This document shows positions 56,498 to 64,000 of a stretch of 64,000 bases of DNA, in pieces. Positions within the stretch are counted from its first letter, which is position 1. Each line of letters begins with the position of its first letter. The notes under the pieces were generated by a model. It did no database searches and had not been told where the DNA came from. It saw only the letters and a list, made by a program, of their open reading frames with translations. The position numbers and the translations under genes were made by a program. Origin of the DNA: CAVVGZ01 sp963841845 (GTDB lineage: Bacteria > Chloroflexota > Anaerolineae > Anaerolineales > Anaerolineaceae); assembly GCA_963841845.1 (NCBI GenBank), contig CAWJEG010000011.1:1-64000 (forward strand), written 5' to 3'.

Positions 56498-57185
56498 TTA
56501 TCCAAAATCCTCGTTTGTTGCCAGCTCTTTCAATTCTCCCGTCACCATGTAGACCGTCCGCTCACAAATATTGCCTGCCCGGTCTGCCAACCGTTCCAGG
56601 TTGTGTGCTGCCCATAGAACATAGTTTGCATTTTCAATCGCTGGTTTGGTTGTATATCATACTATTGGCAAGGTGGTTATAAATTCTGTTATAAAGCCTA
56701 TCTACCCTGTCATCAATAGCAGGGATCTCACGGGCAACCTTGATATCCCTGTGATAAAACGCATCCAGTGATCGCCGCAGCATTTGCAGCCCTATTTCTT
56801 CCATTTGTTGTAGGGCTGCCAGCAGTGTGGCATCAACAGGGTCCTCGCCCATTAATTGGGTGATTTTGGCAATTCCCTTGGCATAATCCCCCATCCGTTC
56901 CAATTCTGTGGAAATTTCAAGTACAGCGATGATGAATCTCGCATCCCGGGCCATGGGCTGCTGGGTAACAATCAGAGTGACACAGGTGTCCTCAATTGCA
57001 TATCGCTTATCATTTATGTTCTGGTCCAATTCTATAACCCGGCGGGCAACATGATGGTTGCGCTGGATGAAGGCATTTACCGAACAATGGACATTATCTT
57101 CTACCATGCTGCCTAACAGCAGAACCTGTTCAAGCAGATTGTGCAATAGTTGGTCATAATTCTCTCTTAATAAAACCGATGCCAT
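56498..57185 (-). pseudogene. phoU: Phosphate transport regulator PhoU, frameshifted
   Basis: About 229 aa, two three-helix PhoU repeats. Repeat one has MVEDNVHCSVNAFI and ELERMGDYAKGIAKI (E-x3-GDYA metal-binding motif). Repeat two ends in the other frame as NANYVLWAAHNLERLADRAG, giving the second ER-x2-DRA metal site, and then NICERTVYMVTG. The frame breaks near 56645; one A less in AAA gives YNQPAIENANY. PhoU links the Pst transporter to PhoR, silencing the regulon when phosphate is plentiful. 11 bp after pstB. Confidence 0.92.
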
Positions 57186-57196
57186 TTTTAGTTCCC

Positions 57197-58039
57197 TTAT
57201 CCATATCTACCGGTAATATAACCTTCTGTGCGCGGATCATGCGGGTTGGTAAAAATCTTCTTAGTTTGATCATATTCCACAAGAATTCCAGCCCGGTCTT
57301 CATCCATGCTGAAGAATGCCGTGTAATCCGAGACCCTGGCAGCCTGCTGCATATTGTGGGTGACTACTATGATGGTGTATTCCGCAGCCAGTTCATGCAT
57401 CAACTCTTCAATTTTCAAAGTGGCAATCGGGTCCAGGGCTGACGCCGGTTCATCCATTAAGATCACTTCGGGTTTTACAGCAATTGCCCTGGCAATGCAA
57501 AGGCGCTGCTGCTGCCCGCCGGAAAGGGATAATCCGCTTTGATCCAGCTTGTCATAAACCTCATCCCACAGGGCTGCCTTCCGCAGGCACTGTTCCACCC
57601 ATTCCTGCATACTGGGCTGTCCAATACCCTCCTTGAAGCCGTTGATGCGGGCACCCCAGGCGACATTCTCAAAAATGCTGCGCGGGAAGGGGTTTGGTTT
57701 CTGGAATACCATACCGATGCGGCGGCGCACCTCAACCGGATCAATATTCGGTGCATAGATATTTTGCCCCATGAAATAGACCTCCCCCTCTGTACGGGCG
57801 GTGGGAACCAGTTCATTCATGCGGTTAAAGGTTCGGATTACGGTACTTTTCCCGCATCCGGATGGACCGATGATTGCCGTGATTTTTTGGCTTTCAATGG
57901 AAAGGTTAACATCCTTAACCGCCCGGAAATTACCATAATAGACCGATAAGTCCCTGGCTTGCATGGCAAAAGAAGGGTTGATCGTCGTTGTCTCTTGAAC
58001 GTGATTATTTAGAATAAGCGATGCAGTGCTCGTAAGCAT
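57197..58039 (-). CDS. pstB: Phosphate ABC transporter ATP-binding protein
   Basis: 280 aa from ATG 58039, which has GGAAG six bases upstream. Walker A IIGPSGCGKSTVIRTFNRM, Q-loop RIGMVFQKPNPFP, signature LSGGQQQRLCIARA, Walker B VILMDEPASALDP and switch His VVTHNM are all present. The phrase FNRMNELVP after Walker A is PstB-specific. It powers phosphate uptake by PstCA. The N-terminal 25 residues are longer than usual. Confidence 0.97.
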   Translation of the reverse strand: MLTSTASLILNNHVQETTTINPSFAMQARDLSVYYGNFRAVKDVNLSIESQKITAIIGPSGCGKSTVIRTFNRMNELVPTARTEGEVYFMGQNIYAPNIDPVEVRRRIGMVFQKPNPFPRSIFENVAWGARINGFKEGIGQPSMQEWVEQCLRKAALWDEVYDKLDQSGLSLSGGQQQRLCIARAIAVKPEVILMDEPASALDPIATLKIEELMHELAAEYTIIVVTHNMQQAARVSDYTAFFSMDEDRAGILVEYDQTKKIFTNPHDPRTEGYITGRYG

Positions 58040-58049
58040 TCGAACTTCC

Positions 58050-59294
58050 TTATAATTGTGAACGGTAGCGGTTTCGTAATAGGATCGCCGTTGCATTGAG
58101 CGTGAGCAGCATGATCAGCAGGAGTAAAATGGCTGCCGATGCAAGGTGGCGGAATTCCGCTTGCGGGCGCGAGGTCCACTGGTAAATCTGGATTGGCAGA
58201 ATGGTAAACTTGGAAAACACACTCGATGGATCAAAATTGATGTAAGTAGCTGCGCCCACCACCACAAGGGGTGCTGTCTCACCCACAGCGCGTGATACCG
58301 CTAGAATCGCACCCGTGAGAATTCCCGGAATGGCATGCGGTAAAACATGGTGCCAGATAGTCTGCCAGCGCGTTGCTCCAACACCATAACTGGCCTGGCG
58401 CAGTAAGTCCGGCACCGCCCGGATGGCTTCCTGGGCATTGATGATAATCAGAGGCAGTATCAGCAGTGCCAGCGTGAGCCCGGCGGAGAGAATGGTACGC
58501 CCATTCGCTGTTGCTGGGTCGCCCACTCCAAACATTGCACCGCTTGTCAGGGGTTGAAGGACTCGCACAAAAATTGCTAAACCCAGCATGCCATAAATAA
58601 TGGATGGCACCCCGGCCAGGTTGGTAATATTGGTCTTAATCAGGCGGTTTATCCAGGTATCACTGGCATATTCCTCCAGGTAAATCGCTGCGCCTACCCC
58701 CATTGGCAGGGAAACAAATATAGTGATTATTATGACAAGCAAGGAACCAAGCAGGGCAGTCCGCACACCAGCATTGAGGGGATCGGAGGATGCAGAGGAT
58801 AGAATGAAATCCAGGGTGAACCAGGTCTTCCACTGCAGCTCTCCATCGGGATACATTTCTGCCGCCTCGGCATGAATTTCTTCTGAATTGATTATGGAAT
58901 CAATAAGGCTCCAGCTGGCTAAGATCTCCTGCTGCACAACCTTCTCTATGGCGATGGCATACAGCTCTTCTTCAGTGAGATCTTCAAGGGGGTTTTCACG
59001 CGTCATCTGCCTGATCATTCCGGACGAAAGATTCGTCTCCAGCACCGTTACAAGATCGTCCTTTGACATATCTTCCAGCGCCACCCCATTGATCGCCAGT
59101 GACTGGGGGTCAACTTTACTGCCTATAACAACATATCCGGTCACATTATTAATAATCGTGATCAGCAGCAGGGCCAGCATAATGATGCCGATAATCGTGG
59201 AAAATTGGAAAATTCCCTTCCAGAAACCCCCAATGCGGTGGCGTGCAGGCAAATTGGATTCCAGTTGGGGGGTCATAAATAGCGCTGGTTTCAT
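58050..59294 (-). CDS. pstA: Phosphate ABC transporter permease PstA, long form
   Basis: 414 aa, whereas PstA is usually about 280-300 aa. After the first helix (FSTIIGIIMLALLLITII) there is an extra acidic extracytoplasmic segment of about 120 residues. Then come the five core helices with the permease loop EAIRAVPDLLRQASYGVGAT, the EAA motif that docks on PstB. Similar long PstA proteins occur in Chloroflexota. It overlaps pstC by four bases. The role of the extra domain is unknown; it may touch PstS. Confidence 0.95.
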   Translation of the reverse strand: MKPALFMTPQLESNLPARHRIGGFWKGIFQFSTIIGIIMLALLLITIINNVTGYVVIGSKVDPQSLAINGVALEDMSKDDLVTVLETNLSSGMIRQMTRENPLEDLTEEELYAIAIEKVVQQEILASWSLIDSIINSEEIHAEAAEMYPDGELQWKTWFTLDFILSSASSDPLNAGVRTALLGSLLVIIITIFVSLPMGVGAAIYLEEYASDTWINRLIKTNITNLAGVPSIIYGMLGLAIFVRVLQPLTSGAMFGVGDPATANGRTILSAGLTLALLILPLIIINAQEAIRAVPDLLRQASYGVGATRWQTIWHHVLPHAIPGILTGAILAVSRAVGETAPLVVVGAATYINFDPSSVFSKFTILPIQIYQWTSRPQAEFRHLASAAILLLLIMLLTLNATAILLRNRYRSQL

Positions 59295-60154
59295 CCGTAC
59301 TTCTCCCGAAAACGGCGCACGATTTGCTGGCTCATGAGATTGATGATCAAGGTAATCACGAATAGCAGCAAACCGATGGCAAAAAGGCTGTTATAGTCAA
59401 TGGAGTTGTAGCTCAAATCTCCTCCGGAAATGCGCACAATGTGGCCTGTCATGGTTTCTGCAGCCCTGAAAGGATTGGCTGTCAGGTTGGGCCCGGCTCC
59501 GGCAGCAATGGCAACAATCATGGTTTCTCCGATTCCACGCGACAAACCCACCAGAAATGCCGCCGTGATTCCTGATATCGCCGAAGGGACAACAATTCTT
59601 ACCGATGTTTCCATTTTCGTCGCCCCCAATCCGTATGCTGCCTCACGCAGGGAGCGCGGTACTGCGGAAAGAGCATCCTCGCACATCGAAACGATCAGTG
59701 GGAGGATGAGGATTCCCATAACGATGCCTGCTGATGCGGTGTTGTAAATTTCAACCGCATCGTCTCCAAATATTCCACGCAGCATCGGAGTCATAAACAT
59801 CAAGGCAAAATAACCATAAACAACAGTGGGGATTCCTGCCAGAACTTCCAGGATTGGCTTGATTGTATTCCTCATCTTTGGGGAAGCGTATTCACTCAGA
59901 TAGATAGCCCCTCCCAGGCCCAACGGCAGGGAAATCAACATGGCAAACGCACTGGTCATGATTGTGGCGCTTAGTAGCGGCAGGATACCAAACTGCCCGA
60001 TCTGTGGCTGCCATCTGCTGCCCGTGAAAAACTCCAGAAAATCAACTTCCGGGCTGGAAAAAAACAGCATCGATTCTTTTCCCAGCTCATATACAATGCC
60101 CAGGGTGGTTAAAATGGAGATTGCACCGCACATAATAAGGAAACCCTGGATCAA
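59291..60154 (-). CDS. pstC: Phosphate ABC transporter permease PstC
   Basis: 287 aa with six helices and the EAA loop CEDALSAVPRSLREAAYGLGATKMET. Other typical segments are LPLLSATIMTSAFAMLISLPLG and GIPTVVYGYFALMF. The start is uncertain: TTG 60154 has no ribosome site, but the frame is open upstream and a CTG at 60184 lies nine bases after AAGGGG. The open frame even runs through the hairpin at 60205-60236. It pairs with PstA as the membrane channel. Confidence 0.93.
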   Translation of the reverse strand: MIQGFLIMCGAISILTTLGIVYELGKESMLFFSSPEVDFLEFFTGSRWQPQIGQFGILPLLSATIMTSAFAMLISLPLGLGGAIYLSEYASPKMRNTIKPILEVLAGIPTVVYGYFALMFMTPMLRGIFGDDAVEIYNTASAGIVMGILILPLIVSMCEDALSAVPRSLREAAYGLGATKMETSVRIVVPSAISGITAAFLVGLSRGIGETMIVAIAAGAGPNLTANPFRAAETMTGHIVRISGGDLSYNSIDYNSLFAIGLLLFVITLIINLMSQQIVRRFREKYG

Positions 60155-60204
60155 GGTTTCCCCTGGGCGGCTGCGTTTATTCAGCTGATAATTCCCCTTT
60201 TCGA

Positions 60205-60236
60205 GGCTTCCGAAACCGCTGGGGTTTCGGAAGCCT
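60205..60236 (-). promoter_or_regulatory. pstS-pstC intercistronic stem-loop
   Basis: AGGCTTCCGAAACC and GGTTTCGGAAGCCT form a perfect 14-bp stem with a 4-nt loop. No T-run follows on the minus strand. Such stems between a binding-protein gene and its permease genes commonly protect the upstream mRNA, giving more PstS than PstCAB. Confidence 0.7.
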
Positions 60237-60278
60237 GTTTGGTAAGAAGTTTTTTCATGTAGTAAATTATAATTTTTC

Positions 60279-61349
60279 TTATTTCATGGCATCCAGCCAG
60301 GCCTGGCGTGCGCCATCCAGCGCTTCCATGCTGGCAGGGAAGTATCCAACAGCATCAATCTCTTCGTTGACATAAGTCAGGTAGAAGTTGATAAATGCTG
60401 CCACCTGGGGTTTTTCCTGCATGATCTTGGCATCCGAGTAGATAAACAGCGGGCGGGCCAGTTTGTAGGTGCCGTCTTCTGCTGTCGTCCCGTTCGGCTC
60501 AACACCGTTTACATTCAGCGCCTTTAGTTTGCCAGTGTTCTCCACGTAGTATGCATAACCAAAATATCCGATCGCATACGGGCTGCCTTCCACACCCTGT
60601 ACCAGCACATTGTCATCCTCGCTGAACTGGGTATTGCCCGCATTCAGGATCGCATTCTTGGCGGTATCGTTTTCCTTGCCGTATACCGGCATCATTACAG
60701 CTTCCACAAAGTAGTCAAATGTTCCCGAGTCTGTGCCTGGGCTGAAGCGCAGGATGTCTTCATTCGGGTAGGCTGCATTGATGTCCGACCATTTCACTGC
60801 ATCACTCGAGAAAATCTTGGCTAGCTCTTCCAGGGTCACATCCGTCAGGAAGGTGTTTTCCTGGCTTACCACAACCGCCAGGGCATCCGTTCCAACCCGG
60901 AATTCTATCGGCGTCCGCCCAATGGCTGTACAGGCTTCCGCTTCCTCATCCTTGATACCGCGGCTGGCATTGGCAATGTCGGTTTCACCGGTGGTGCAGA
61001 ACCTTTCAAATCCGGCTCCGGATCCAATCGAGTCAATCGTCAGTTCTCCGGCAAATCCTTCTTCACCAAACCGTTCCCCCATCCGTTCTGACAGTGGGTA
61101 CACAGTCGAGCTTCCAGCGGAGATGATGCTGCCGCTTACCGAGGCCGGATCAATGTCAGGAAGCATTACTTTGGCTTCTACTGCAGGCGCCGCGGTCGCT
61201 TCAACTGCTGCCGGTACAGCGCTTGCTTCCACAACTGCCGGCATCTCAGTTGCTTCAGCGGGTGCTTCTGGTGTAGCAGTTGCACAGGCACTCAATACCA
61301 TTGATAAAACGATGATTAACGCCCCCAGAATAAATAATTTACGTTGCAT
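60279..61349 (-). CDS. pstS: Phosphate-binding lipoprotein PstS
   Basis: 356 aa. The signal peptide ends VLSMVLSAC, a lipobox, and a Thr/Ala/Pro linker follows. The mature domain has the phosphate-binding segments ISAGSSTVYPLSERMGERF, SRGIKDEEAEAC and RFSPGTDSGTFDYF, which carry the Ser, Asp and Thr that bind phosphate. It captures phosphate outside the membrane for PstCAB. It is preceded by the 11-bp repeats at 61393-61458 and GGAGG before the ATG. Confidence 0.96.
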   Translation of the reverse strand: MQRKLFILGALIIVLSMVLSACATATPEAPAEATEMPAVVEASAVPAAVEATAAPAVEAKVMLPDIDPASVSGSIISAGSSTVYPLSERMGERFGEEGFAGELTIDSIGSGAGFERFCTTGETDIANASRGIKDEEAEACTAIGRTPIEFRVGTDALAVVVSQENTFLTDVTLEELAKIFSSDAVKWSDINAAYPNEDILRFSPGTDSGTFDYFVEAVMMPVYGKENDTAKNAILNAGNTQFSEDDNVLVQGVEGSPYAIGYFGYAYYVENTGKLKALNVNGVEPNGTTAEDGTYKLARPLFIYSDAKIMQEKPQVAAFINFYLTYVNEEIDAVGYFPASMEALDGARQAWLDAMK

Positions 61350-61382
61350 TCTTTCTTTCCTCCAATAGTTTTGTTTTATGTA

Positions 61383-61388
61383 ATCATA
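61383..61388 (-). promoter_or_regulatory. pstS: -10 box of the pst operon
   Basis: The minus strand reads TATGAT, four bases downstream of the last Pho-box repeat unit. The last two units therefore cover the -35 position, the standard geometry of a PhoB-activated promoter. Confidence 0.65.
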
Positions 61389-61392
61389 ATGG

Positions 61393-61458
61393 AGGATGGT
61401 TAAGAAACCAGCAAGGGCAGGTAAAGGCTTGGTTATGGGATTGTTATCGTTTGGTTAA
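61393..61458 (-). promoter_or_regulatory. Candidate Pho box: six tandem 11-bp units
   Basis: Read on the minus strand, consecutive 11-mers begin TTAACC, ATAACA, ATAACC, TTTACC, TTGCTG and TTAACC. Five of the six fit WTWACM at the same phase; the fifth is degenerate. PhoB/PhoP family regulators bind direct repeats with 11-bp spacing, although the hexamer differs among phyla. Confidence 0.65.
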
Positions 61459-61463
61459 TAAAA

Positions 61464-63212
61464 TTATGCCGTTGGCAAGGTGATGTAAAAGGTGCTCCCT
61501 TTTTCTAATACACTCTCCACCCAAATTTTTCCCCCGTGCGCTTCCACCTGGTGGCGAACAATGGCCAATCCCAATCCCGTACCAATTCCGGAGCGGGCGC
61601 GGTCTGCCTTGTAAAAACGCTCGAAAATGCGCGGTAGGTCCGCCGGGGCAATCCCAATGCCGGTATCCCGCACAAAAAACACCACCTGTTCGCCCTGCAG
61701 GAATGCCCCGGTAGTGATCTGTCCGCCAGCCGGAGTAAATTTTATTGCATTGTGCAGCAAATTCACCATAACCTGCTGCATGCGGCTTGTATCAGCCAGC
61801 ACCGCGGGAAGTTCCTCGCCGCATTCCATTGACATGTTCAGCCCGGCACGCTGGGCCTGCAGGTTTAATCGTTCGTAACCGCCAGCAACAATTTCTTTTG
61901 GAGCAACAGGTTCCAGCTTCAACGGCACCCGCCCGGATTCAATCCGTGACAGCTCCAGCAGTTCGCTCACCAGCTGGCTGAGCTCATCCACCTCGGTTTC
62001 CATACGCTCCAGGAACAGACGGGCAGCCGGCGGATCTTCCATGGCACCATCCCGCAGGGTTTCGCTGAGTGCTTTTAAAGATGCCAGCGGTGTCCGCAAT
62101 TCGTGCGAAACATTGCTGATAAAATCACGCCGCATATCCTCTATTTTTTGCTGCTGGGTGATATCTTGAAAAAGCAGCAGCGTGCTTCCAGGCAGGGAGG
62201 GTTCGAGCGGCAGTGCGGAACCATGTACCACCATGTTCTTGGAAAACGAGAATCTGGCTTCTTGCGGTAAATTCGTGCTTCGGCAGCTATTCCATAGTTC
62301 ATGGGTCTGGTGATGCCGCAGCACTTCAGGAAGGGAATGCCCGCATGCCTTTTCTGTGCTTACCGCAAACATCTGTTCAGCAGAAGGATTCATCAGCCGG
62401 ATAATTCCCATCTCATCCACCAGGATGACACCATCAGCCATATGGTCTAATAAGGCAGCAAGTTTTCCCCGCTCCATTTCCAGGGCATTAAATTGGGAGT
62501 TGAGTTGGAGGGCCATGCTGTTAAAGGCCTTTGTCAACTGTCCAATCTCATCTACGGTGGTCGGAAGTGTTTGGGTTTCCAATTTTCCATTCGCCATTTG
62601 TCCGACAGCCCGGGTTAATTGTTGCACTGGGCGGGATGTAAATCCCGCTATCCAGGCTGCCAATAGGGCAGCGATAATTGCCATGACCAGGGTGGTACCG
62701 GATAAAACTTTCTGCAGCTGAGTAATTTCTTCCTGGACACCTTTGAGCGGTACAGCTACCCGAACTGCGCCCAGCGGATCATCCGCAGCATCCAACCTGG
62801 TAGCCACATACAGGGTATCATAACCAGCGGTATGGCTGAAGCGTACACTGCTCCCTGTTCCTTGGGCCAGCGCTTCCATTACTTCCGGTCGGTTGCTGTG
62901 ATTATCCATTGTCAAGCGGTCTTCCTCCGATTCTCCAATTACCACTCCATCCGGAGAAATAAGAGTGAGCCGTGCTCCAAGAATTTCCCCCAACTGTCTG
63001 GCCTGGTCATCCAGGTCATCAGCACCTCCCCATTCATCCCTGAGCACCTCTCCAGCCATGCGTGCCTGGATTTGCATCTGTTCCTCAAGGGTATTTATAT
63101 AGTTATTTTCAATAAAATCCGAAAGGTAAATCCCCAGAATACCCATCATAGCAATGATCAATAGTATAAATGGGATGGCTATCCGCCAGCGAATGGTTCG
63201 AAACATGATCAT
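61464..63212 (-). CDS. phoR: Phosphate regulon sensor histidine kinase PhoR
   Basis: 582 aa. A first helix (IPFILLIIAMMGILGIYL) and a second (TTLVMAIIAALLAAWIAGF) enclose an extracytoplasmic CHASE-like domain. A HAMP domain and a PAS domain (LAALLDHMADGVILVDEMG) follow, then HisKA with the phospho-His in FISNVSHELRTPLASLKALS, and HATPase with MQQVMVNLLHNAIKF, DTGIGIAP and GTGLGLAIV. It phosphorylates PhoB when phosphate is low. ATG 63212 directly follows the phoB stop. Confidence 0.95.
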   Translation of the reverse strand: MIMFRTIRWRIAIPFILLIIAMMGILGIYLSDFIENNYINTLEEQMQIQARMAGEVLRDEWGGADDLDDQARQLGEILGARLTLISPDGVVIGESEEDRLTMDNHSNRPEVMEALAQGTGSSVRFSHTAGYDTLYVATRLDAADDPLGAVRVAVPLKGVQEEITQLQKVLSGTTLVMAIIAALLAAWIAGFTSRPVQQLTRAVGQMANGKLETQTLPTTVDEIGQLTKAFNSMALQLNSQFNALEMERGKLAALLDHMADGVILVDEMGIIRLMNPSAEQMFAVSTEKACGHSLPEVLRHHQTHELWNSCRSTNLPQEARFSFSKNMVVHGSALPLEPSLPGSTLLLFQDITQQQKIEDMRRDFISNVSHELRTPLASLKALSETLRDGAMEDPPAARLFLERMETEVDELSQLVSELLELSRIESGRVPLKLEPVAPKEIVAGGYERLNLQAQRAGLNMSMECGEELPAVLADTSRMQQVMVNLLHNAIKFTPAGGQITTGAFLQGEQVVFFVRDTGIGIAPADLPRIFERFYKADRARSGIGTGLGLAIVRHQVEAHGGKIWVESVLEKGSTFYITLPTA

Positions 63213-63912
63213 CTATCCTTCAAAACGGTATCCTGAGCCGCGCACGGTGATGAGACGGACCGGGTGACCCGGATCAGGCTCAATTTTCTCGCGCAGCCAG
63301 CGGATGTGTACATCCACGGTGCGGGTTTCCCCGGTGTAATCCCACCCCCATACATTTTCCAGCAGATGTTCACGGGAAAGCGCCCGCCGTGCATTTTGAG
63401 CCAGATAAACCAGAAGGTCATACTCCTTGGGCTGCATTTCCAGTACCTTTTCATCCATGCTTATTTCATGGCGCTCCAGATCAATAATCAGGTTGCCGAA
63501 AACCATACCCTTCTCGGTCTCAGGTGGAGTAGATTTCTCCCGCATCAGATTCAGCACCCGCAGACGTGTTTTGACCCGTGCCAGCAATTCCCGCATACTG
63601 AATGGCTTGGTAATATAATCATCTGCCCCCAATTCCAGACCCACCACGCGGTCAATTTCATCAACACGTGCCGTGAGCATCAGGATCGGAATATCCGTCT
63701 CCTGGCGCAGGATCCGGCATATTTCAAAACCATCCATTCCTGGCAGCATCACGTCCAGCAGGATCAGATCAGGGGACATTTGCCTGGCAAGTTGTAACCC
63801 ATGCAACCCATCACCGGATGTTTCTACCAGTGTAGCCCTGTTTCACCAGGTTATAAGCCAGCGTTTCCCGCAGGCTGATTTCATCTTCAATTACCAGGAT
63901 TTTTTCAGGCAT
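63213..63912 (-). pseudogene. phoB: Response regulator PhoB, frameshifted
   Basis: About 232 aa. The receiver domain begins at ATG 63912 as EKILVIEDEISLRETLAYNL with the acidic pair, continues with phospho-Asp in LILLDVMLPGMDG, and has the Lys in YITKPFSM. The OmpR-type winged helix has EYDLLVYLAQNARRALSREH and the recognition helix VDVHIRWLREKIE. The frame breaks near 63836; one G less in GG gives KQGYTVETSGDGLHGL. It would activate pst through the 11-bp repeats. First gene of the phoBR unit. Confidence 0.94.
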
Positions 63913-63942
63913 AATTTGTTCCCAGGCCGTAAATATAACTAG

Positions 63943-63948
63943 ATTATA
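63943..63948 (-). promoter_or_regulatory. phoB: Candidate -10 box of phoB
   Basis: The minus strand reads TATAAT 30 bp upstream of the phoB start codon. No good -35 hexamer and no 11-bp repeat is seen before it, up to the end of the window. Confidence 0.4.
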
Positions 63949-64000
63949 GCTAAAGTATGGATCGAGGGGGATTGTATTTCATGTTTTGCATAATGATGGT

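Overview
The window looks like a chromosomal piece of a Chloroflexota bacterium, probably Anaerolineae. The clues are lipoproteins with Thr/Pro/Ala-rich linkers, several SUMF1/FGE-sulfatase domains, CarD, a long-form PstA, and NAD-type Gnd. This placement is inferred from gene content; no rRNA is present. Four tRNA genes are seen: Gly-TCC, Arg-CCT, and a Ser-GCT/Ser-TGA pair. No CRISPR array, complete insertion sequence or phage module was found.

Layout. (1) 1-7.1 kb is AT-rich accessory DNA: a broken J-domain/TM/two-SUMF1 fusion, an FRG-domain gene, a disrupted nuclease-like gene, two frameshifted membrane or lipoprotein genes, and a glycosyltransferase stump. (2) 7.2-13 kb: an S41 protease, membrane proteins, tRNA-Gly, an M20 amidohydrolase and a half-size DMT protein. 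(3) 13.3-23.5 kb: tRNA-Arg, then a four-gene double-strand-break repair operon (YhaO/SbcD-like nuclease, YhaN-like membrane ATPase, AddB, AddA). (4) 23.5-40.7 kb: housekeeping and stress genes (S10 peptidase, two hemerythrins flanking RNase Z, queuosine-precursor transporter, beta-helix lipoprotein, PP2C plus VWA-FHA pair, NfeD plus SPFH pair, GNAT, M24-fold protein) and a candidate small RNA. (5) 40.7-49.4 kb: the oxidative pentose phosphate operon pgl-gnd-zwf, a monothiol glutaredoxin and glutaredoxin-thioredoxin reductase fusion, a protein with two RNA-polymerase-alpha-CTD-like modules, a cold-shock protein and CarD. (6) 50.2-56.3 kb: an operon with nearly the gene content of the poorly understood Escherichia coli sgc cluster (DeoR regulator, PTS IIB and IIC, M42 peptidase, BtpA/SgcQ protein, epimerase). 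It lacks a recognisable EIIA and carries an unknown gene beside IIB. A GlpR-like operator region lies upstream. (7) 56.5-64 kb: the complete phosphate regulon phoB-phoR-pstSCAB-phoU, with six 11-bp units of a candidate Pho box before pstS.

Many conserved genes are interrupted by single-base indels, mostly one extra base and often in short homopolymers, while long genes such as addA are intact. This looks more like uncorrected sequencing error than gene decay, so the breaks are reported gene by gene with the position where the frame must change. Two in-frame TAGs (95-97 and 3827-3829) and the glycosyltransferase stump are not explained by indels and may be real lesions.

The most promising leads are the Sgc-like PTS operon with its unknown gene, the 11-bp Pho repeats, a promoter-terminator unit at 40.53-40.66 kb that could encode a small RNA, the J-domain/SUMF1 fusion, and the double alpha-CTD-like protein.
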